A stretch of DNA of 7,782 nucleotides, from NCBI GenBank assembly GCA_949427775.1, contig CASQEL010000084.1, forward strand, positions 1 to 7,782, given 5' to 3'. The stretch's first letter is position 1. Every line of letters begins with the position of its first letter. Under the pieces are notes generated by a model that did no database searches, was not told where the DNA came from, and worked only from the letters and a program-made list of their open reading frames with translations. This stretch comes from an uncultured Desulfovibrionaceae bacterium. Lineage in GTDB: Bacteria; Desulfobacterota; Desulfovibrionia; Desulfovibrionales; Desulfovibrionaceae. Positions 6,018-7,782 of the stretch are shown here, piece after piece. The translations under genes and the position numbers were made by a program.

Positions 6018-6162
6018 AGTATTTTCAGGTTGAAATGCGCTCTTGGGGGCTGCTCGCCCCCAAACCCCTCGGCAGGGGAATGATTCCCCTGCACCCCCAA
6101 TGGCCGGCCGGCGCAAAGCGCCGGCCGGCAAAATGGGGGGTCCGGGGGCATCATGCCCCCGG
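6016..6162. repeat. array of five consecutive short-loop hairpins (array 2)
   Basis: H0 is 6016-6042 (tttca/tgaaa, loop ggt, with an outer agag/ctct) and starts in the stop codon of the preceding gene. H1 is 6043-6063 (ttgggggc/gcccccaa, loop tgctc). H2 is 6072-6092 (gcaggggaa/ttcccctgc, loop tga). H3 is 6103-6129, a perfect 12-bp stem gccggccggcgc with loop aaa, partly enclosed by an outer cccca/tgggg pairing. H4 is 6142-6162 (ccgggggca/tgcccccgg, loop tca). No T tract follows any of them. H0 shares the exact 11-mer gcatttcaacc (reverse strand, 6028-6038) with the first hairpin at 18-41. It could protect the upstream mRNA end or reduce read-through into mltA. Confidence 0.8.
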
Positions 6163-6246
6163 CCATCCACAATCGCTCCCGTTGCGGACTCCCGTATTGT
6201 CCGTGCGAAAACATGTTCAGCTCCGAAAGGGAGGAGAGTGCGTTCC

Positions 6247-7512
6247 ATGCCCGTTATGTCGCGTTTATCCTGTTGTATTTTGTTGTCCGTAACTGTCGCG
6301 GGACTGCTGCTGTGCGCATGCCGACCCCGCCCGAACGCCGCCGCGGAGTCGGCCCGCGACACGGCCCCTTCCGTCTCTTCCGTCGTGCCGGGACACACGC
6401 GCCCGACCGTTCCCGCCCTGAACACGCCGTCCGGAGCGCCGTTGTTTCATGCGGCTTCTTCCGAAGAGGCCCGCCGCCTGTCCGTACAGTTGCGTAAAGA
6501 GAGCATGGGACTGCGCTCCTGGACGGAACTGCGCCCCGCCCTGCGCCGCAGTCTGGAATACGCCGCAAGCCGGACACAGGAAGAGCGGGCCGTGGAACAC
6601 AGCGGCCGCCGCGTCACCTGGAGCGAAGTGACCGCCTCGCTGCGCCTGCTGGATTCCCTGCTGCCGCGCCTGGATGCGGAGCCTGAGCTGTTGTCGCGAC
6701 ATTTTCAATGGCTGCGCGTCAGTCCGGACGTCCGCTTCACCGGCTATTATTCGCCGGTCGTCGCCGCCAGCCGTACCCGCAAGCCCGGCTACGAACATCC
6801 CCTCTATCGCCTGCCCCCGGAAATCGCGCCGGACCTGGCCCACTGCCTGCCCACGGACAGTTGTCCGGAAGAAGCCTTCACCCGGATCATCCGCCCGGAA
6901 ACGCCCTATCACGGGCGGGCGGCCATCGATCTGGACGGCGCGCTGCGTGGGCGGAACCTGGAAATGGCCTGGGTGCGGCACCCCTTCGATGCGTATCTGC
7001 TGATGCTGGAAGGCTCCGGCATTCTCCGTTTCAACGACGGATCGCATCAGGCCGCCCTGTTCGCCGGACTCAACGGCGTCAGGGGCAAAAGCATGGCCGG
7101 ATATCTGATACGCACAGGCCAACTGGCCCGCAAGGACGCCACCATGGAAGGCATGCGCCGCTGGTGGGATGCCCATCCGGAGCGGCGCAGAGCATTTCTG
7201 GAGGCGGCGTCGGGCTATGCCTTTTTCCGTTACGGCGCGGAAAATCCCCGCGGCACGGCGGGATGCGATCTCACGCCCTGGGTCAGTATGGCCGTGGACG
7301 AACGCGTACTGCCTCTGGGCGGCATCGTGGCCTATGATCTGCCCGCGCCCGGCCAAAACGTGCGAGGTATGGGCTTTGCCCACGACACGGGCAGCGCCAT
7401 CAGGCTGCGCCGTATCGACATGTACACGGGCGAAGGCGACGACGCGAAAAAACAGGCGCTGAACATCTACACCCGGGGCCAGGTCTGGTTGTTGCTGGCC
7501 AGGTCCTCATAA
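6247..7512 (+). CDS. mltA: MltA-family membrane-bound lytic murein transglycosylase (lipoprotein)
   Basis: The enzyme cleaves the MurNAc-GlcNAc bond of peptidoglycan non-hydrolytically, leaving 1,6-anhydro-MurNAc ends, in wall turnover and recycling. It is 421 residues from ATG 6247, chosen because the purine-rich GGGAGGAGAG (6229-6238) lies just upstream and the product starts with a lipoprotein signal ending LLCAC (Cys25). The frame is open back to 6043, but that part encodes the hairpin array; ATG 6256 is an alternative. MltA features: FTGYYSP (164-170) and YEHPLYRLP; RAAIDLDGAL (224-233) and EMAWVRHPFDAYLLMLEGSG (to 258, corresponding to the family's IQGSG); NGVRGKSMAGYLI; then the 3D domain with PWVSMAVDERVLPLGG, AHDTGSAI and RRIDMYTGEG. 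Asp380 and Asp391 are 11 residues apart, like Asp297 and catalytic Asp308 of E. coli MltA, so it should be active. Length is somewhat above the E. coli enzyme owing to a Pro/Ala/Ser linker (26-66) and an extra helical part. Confidence 0.94.
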   Translation: MPVMSRLSCCILLSVTVAGLLLCACRPRPNAAAESARDTAPSVSSVVPGHTRPTVPALNTPSGAPLFHAASSEEARRLSVQLRKESMGLRSWTELRPALRRSLEYAASRTQEERAVEHSGRRVTWSEVTASLRLLDSLLPRLDAEPELLSRHFQWLRVSPDVRFTGYYSPVVAASRTRKPGYEHPLYRLPPEIAPDLAHCLPTDSCPEEAFTRIIRPETPYHGRAAIDLDGALRGRNLEMAWVRHPFDAYLLMLEGSGILRFNDGSHQAALFAGLNGVRGKSMAGYLIRTGQLARKDATMEGMRRWWDAHPERRRAFLEAASGYAFFRYGAENPRGTAGCDLTPWVSMAVDERVLPLGGIVAYDLPAPGQNVRGMGFAHDTGSAIRLRRIDMYTGEGDDAKKQALNIYTRGQVWLLLARSS

Positions 7513-7531
7513 CGCTTCAAACACCATGCCC

Positions 7532-7549
7532 CGGCCGCGGTCGCGGCCG
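7532..7549. repeat. 8-bp GC palindrome between mltA and the adenine deaminase gene
   Basis: The sequence cggccgcg-gt-cgcggccg is a perfect inverted repeat with a two-base centre in the 58-base gap. No T run follows, so it is not a standard terminator; it may only slow polymerase or be a chance product of GC-rich DNA. Confidence 0.4.
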
Positions 7550-7570
7550 TCGGCGTTCCGGAGGCGCTCC

Positions 7571-7782
7571 ATGAACATGTCCGAAACTCTTGCCCGCCGC
7601 ATCGCCATGGCCACTGGTCGCGAGCCCGCCGATCTGCGTGTCGACAACGCCCGGGTGGTGGATGTTTTTTCCCATACTGTCCTGGAAAACGTTTCCCTGT
7701 TGATAGGCGACGGCGTGTTCCTCGGCTTCGACGGCGGCGAGGCGCGGCAGACGGTCAACGCCGGAAGCCGGTATCTGCTGCC
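7571..7782 (+). CDS. ade: adenine deaminase, N-terminal part (cut by window end)
   Basis: Adenine deaminase converts adenine to hypoxanthine and ammonia in cytoplasmic purine salvage; it is a metal-dependent amidohydrolase. ATG 7571 has GGAGG six bases upstream (7560-7564). The 70 visible codons match the family N-terminus: a helix ETLARRIAMATGREPADLRV, then DNARVVDVFSHTVLENVSLL (the N-A-x-V-V-x-V-F block), IGDGVFLGFDG, and NAGSRYLL leading to the expected P-G-x-I-D-x-H-x-H metal site, which lies just beyond the window. The assignment therefore rests on the first domain only; another amidohydrolase is possible but less likely, because the E-P-A-D-L and N-A-R-V-V-x-V-F pair is characteristic. 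It follows mltA by 58 bases on the same strand and may share its transcript. Confidence 0.85.
   Translation, partial: MNMSETLARRIAMATGREPADLRVDNARVVDVFSHTVLENVSLLIGDGVFLGFDGGEARQTVNAGSRYLL

Noticed and set aside
6265..7383. 372-codon minus-strand frame opposite mltA
   Set aside because: The plus strand encodes clear MltA and 3D domain motifs across the same interval.

Overview
The window looks like chromosome from a Desulfovibrio-type delta-proteobacterium (Desulfovibrionaceae). This is inferred from the GC-rich coding style of the right half, the strong GGAGG-type ribosome binding sites and the gene types; no ribosomal or other lineage marker is present. It has two unlike halves. The left half (about 1-3112) is AT-rich and patchy: hairpin repeats, a broken IS1-family transposase on the minus strand, a long leader with a good promoter, and one AT-rich gene for a membrane-anchored GGDEF protein. 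From the stop codon of that gene onward the DNA turns sharply GC-rich and reads as ordinary host chromosome.

Layout. 1-210: a string of short-loop hairpins followed by a 17-base repeat block. 230-304: a long inverted repeat. 278-607 (minus): an IS1-family transposase relic broken by frameshifts. 608-1054: non-coding leader with a TTGACA promoter. 1055-3112: sensor diguanylate cyclase-like protein (two membrane segments, HAMP, GAF, GGDEF ending in GGDEL). 3113-3712: about 600 bases without a convincing intact gene, holding a repeated 12-base motif, a foldback element of about 170 bases and a possible minus-strand gene fragment. 3713-7782: five plus-strand genes: a small lipoprotein (tentatively YajG-like), a secreted TPR protein overlapping it by one base, a 106-residue protein of unknown function, an MltA-type lytic transglycosylase lipoprotein, and the 5' end of an adenine deaminase gene. 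A second hairpin array (6016-6162) separates the unknown gene from mltA.

How the genes fit together. Three of the five right-hand genes encode exported proteins (two lipoproteins and one secreted TPR protein), and one is a peptidoglycan-cleaving enzyme, so this stretch looks like a cell-envelope cluster; the overlapping stop/start of the first two indicates translational coupling. Adenine deaminase is probably an unrelated purine-salvage neighbour. The GGDEF gene looks acquired: its base composition and its domain sequence style resemble Firmicutes (Lachnospiraceae-type) proteins, and it sits next to an IS relic and repeats.

The most interesting signals are the two multi-hairpin arrays, which share a first hairpin but have different stem sequences afterwards, and the foreign-looking GGDEF gene with a non-canonical signature motif. 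I see no clear evidence for a complete new defence or mobile system.
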